Shown here: piece by piece, positions 62,701-64,000 of the stretch
Numbering within the stretch: position 1 is the first letter of the stretch
How the letters are laid out: each line of letters opens with the position of its first letter
Source: Rhizophagus clarus
Lineage: Eukaryota; Glomeromycota; Glomeromycetes; Glomerales; Glomeraceae
Assembly (NCBI GenBank): GCA_015698045.1
Contig: BLAL01000028.1
Location: 310,001-374,000, forward strand
Length of the DNA stretch: 64,000 bases
Direction: 5' to 3'
Notes under the pieces: generated by a model
What the model was told of the DNA's origin: nothing
The model's database searches: none
Seen by the model: only the letters and a program-made list of their open reading frames with translations
Made by a program: the position numbers and the translations under genes

Positions 62701-64000
62701 CATTTACAGTTTAAATATTAATCATGATTTTACCTGAAATAATTTTGGATCAGACTCAAATAACTTAGCGCCATCTTGAAATTTTTGAAACATTGTTGAT
62801 ATATCTCTATTCATGGTAAATTGATTCTTTTGGAATTAAATAATTTATTATGCATATTAGTAAACCATGCAATGCAAGGACTAGTAATAATATATATAAT
62901 ATTACTTTAAAAAGAATAAGATTTGAAATAACTGTATTAAAGAGTGTTAAAAACATATCTAAGGACAAAAAATAATGTTTATTAATCGAATATTATAGTT
63001 AGATCATGATAAATGAAAGAGAAAATTGTAAATAATATAAATTTATATACCTTCTTGTGGAGTTCTTTCAAGAGATTTTAATCCTTCAAAGTCAAGCGCA
63101 ACATAAATATATTCTTTTGTAATTACTATAAATAAAGTTATTAAAATTTATTTTTGATGCAAAAAAAAAAAAAAAAAATTTTAAATTACTTAATGACATC
63201 CATACGCCTTCAGTACAACGCTAAAAATAATAAAAATATGTTATTTAATCCTTAAAATATATCAAGATTTAAAAAGATATACTATACACCATTGCTGATC
63301 CATCAAATGTAGTTCCAACAAGGTGGTTTAACATATAAGATTTTCCACATGATTGTTCGCCCATGCTTGAAACAACTTTTACTTTTTTATTACCAAAATG
63401 CTTAAAAATTCCTTCATACCATCCAAAAGATATGTTTTGTGCTATAATATCTACATAATGACCATCCTTAAGTTCAAAAATATAATTTTCATTCGAAAAT
63501 AATCCATCTTTAAGTGGTTGAAATAAATTGTTTCTTGTCACAGCAATTTGTATAGGAATTAAACAACAAAGTTGAATAATCCATTCTCCTAATTGATATT
63601 CTGATGAAAATTCCTTCTGAAAATTCACATTTTCAACATCACAATCCTGAAAAGTAATAACTGATGTAGAAAACTTTTTTAGAATTAAAGCGGGTTTTTT
63701 TGTAGAATCCTTCAAATTCTCAAACATTAAAGAAAGATATTCTTCAAATTTTTCGGTATATTCTTCAATATTATCATCATCGTCAATACCAAGAACTATT
63801 TTTAAACTAAGAGGGCGATTTTGTTTAGGATCGATACAGCTATCAATTGGAAATTTTTCAAACATTAATTTATAAGCATTGATAAGGTCATTTAGTTTTG
63901 TTCTCTGAGGCGCAAGTGATTTCCTTTGTGCACATTTTTGGAAACGGAATTGAGCTTTTTCAAGTGTAATTTTAACTAATAAAGAATTTAAACATCCATT
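58715..64000 (-). CDS. Family copy E: large GTPase, Cys/His-rich region and C-terminal VWA domain (5' end outside window)
   Basis: The minus-strand gene enters at 64000 inside the exon before the GTPase domain and ends at TAG 58715-58717. P-loop GEQSCGKS lies at about 63350, R-C-T-E-G near 63215, and putative G3 DFEG near 63085. Then follow LCIIIKDVP (near 62585), IPWPVFGDIKWF, and the Cys/His-rich exon (about 61906-61060). The exon 59929-59562 runs without a break from FKDPYSVQEQ through a Pro/Ser linker (SQGPSAPPP) into a von Willebrand A domain with DRSGSMS. Further exons 59488-59390, 59317-59169, 59095-59006 and 58946-58715 supply GGTNYDLA and LSDGLCG, completing the MIDAS D-x-S-x-S/T/D set. 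No lesion was seen. It is the only copy here with all parts, and likely the functional reference. Cell location is not indicated; no signal peptide can be judged. Confidence 0.8.

Overview
The window looks like nuclear DNA of a filamentous fungus with a very AT-rich, transposon-laden genome. Genes are split by many short GT-AG introns of about 50-100 bp, intergenic DNA is full of foldback elements, and one large gene family is locally expanded. An arbuscular mycorrhizal fungus (Glomeromycotina, Rhizophagus-like) fits best. That is inferred from composition and gene style and was not tested by a search. No tRNA, rRNA or CRISPR array was recognised.

Left part (1-17.1 kb). A probable 3' exon (454-627) is followed by a 1.2-kb segment that recurs as a direct repeat at 11866-13142. 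Between the repeats lie a complete 8-exon TRP-like channel gene on the minus strand (2353-6260), a long-armed foldback element split by a 5'-truncated non-LTR retrotransposon tail with a 12-bp target duplication (7424-8525), and a decayed pogo/Tigger-like transposon carrying a nested MITE (8807-11326). Right of the second repeat copy are a 4-exon gene for an unknown protein of about 150 residues (13115-13844) and a broken multi-exon gene of unknown family on the minus strand (14459-17112).

Middle (17.1-23.4 kb). This is AT-rich non-coding DNA with foldbacks, low-complexity stretches and possible exon scraps.

Right part (23.4-64 kb). Five copies of one unusual family are present: A (+, 23425-29155, truncated), B (+, 35713-44185, about 1,900 residues), C (+, 46847-54531, with a one-base deletion near its end), D (+, about 55630-56920, relic) and E (-, 58715 to beyond the window end). 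The shared order is an N-terminal region with helical and propeller-like parts, a large-GTPase domain with a GExSCGKS P-loop and an R-C-T-x-G segment like that of the GBP/VLIG/URGCP group, and a long Cys/His-rich region. Only E continues into a von Willebrand factor A domain with an intact MIDAS. Only E keeps the Asp of the putative G3 motif (DFEG); A, B and C have Tyr there. C resembles E in its GTPase half, introns included, and B in its Cys/His half, which suggests gene conversion. MITEs lie in or beside several copies.

Function of the family is not known from the sequence. By analogy with inducible large GTPases of animals, a role in defence or self/non-self response is possible but remains speculation.
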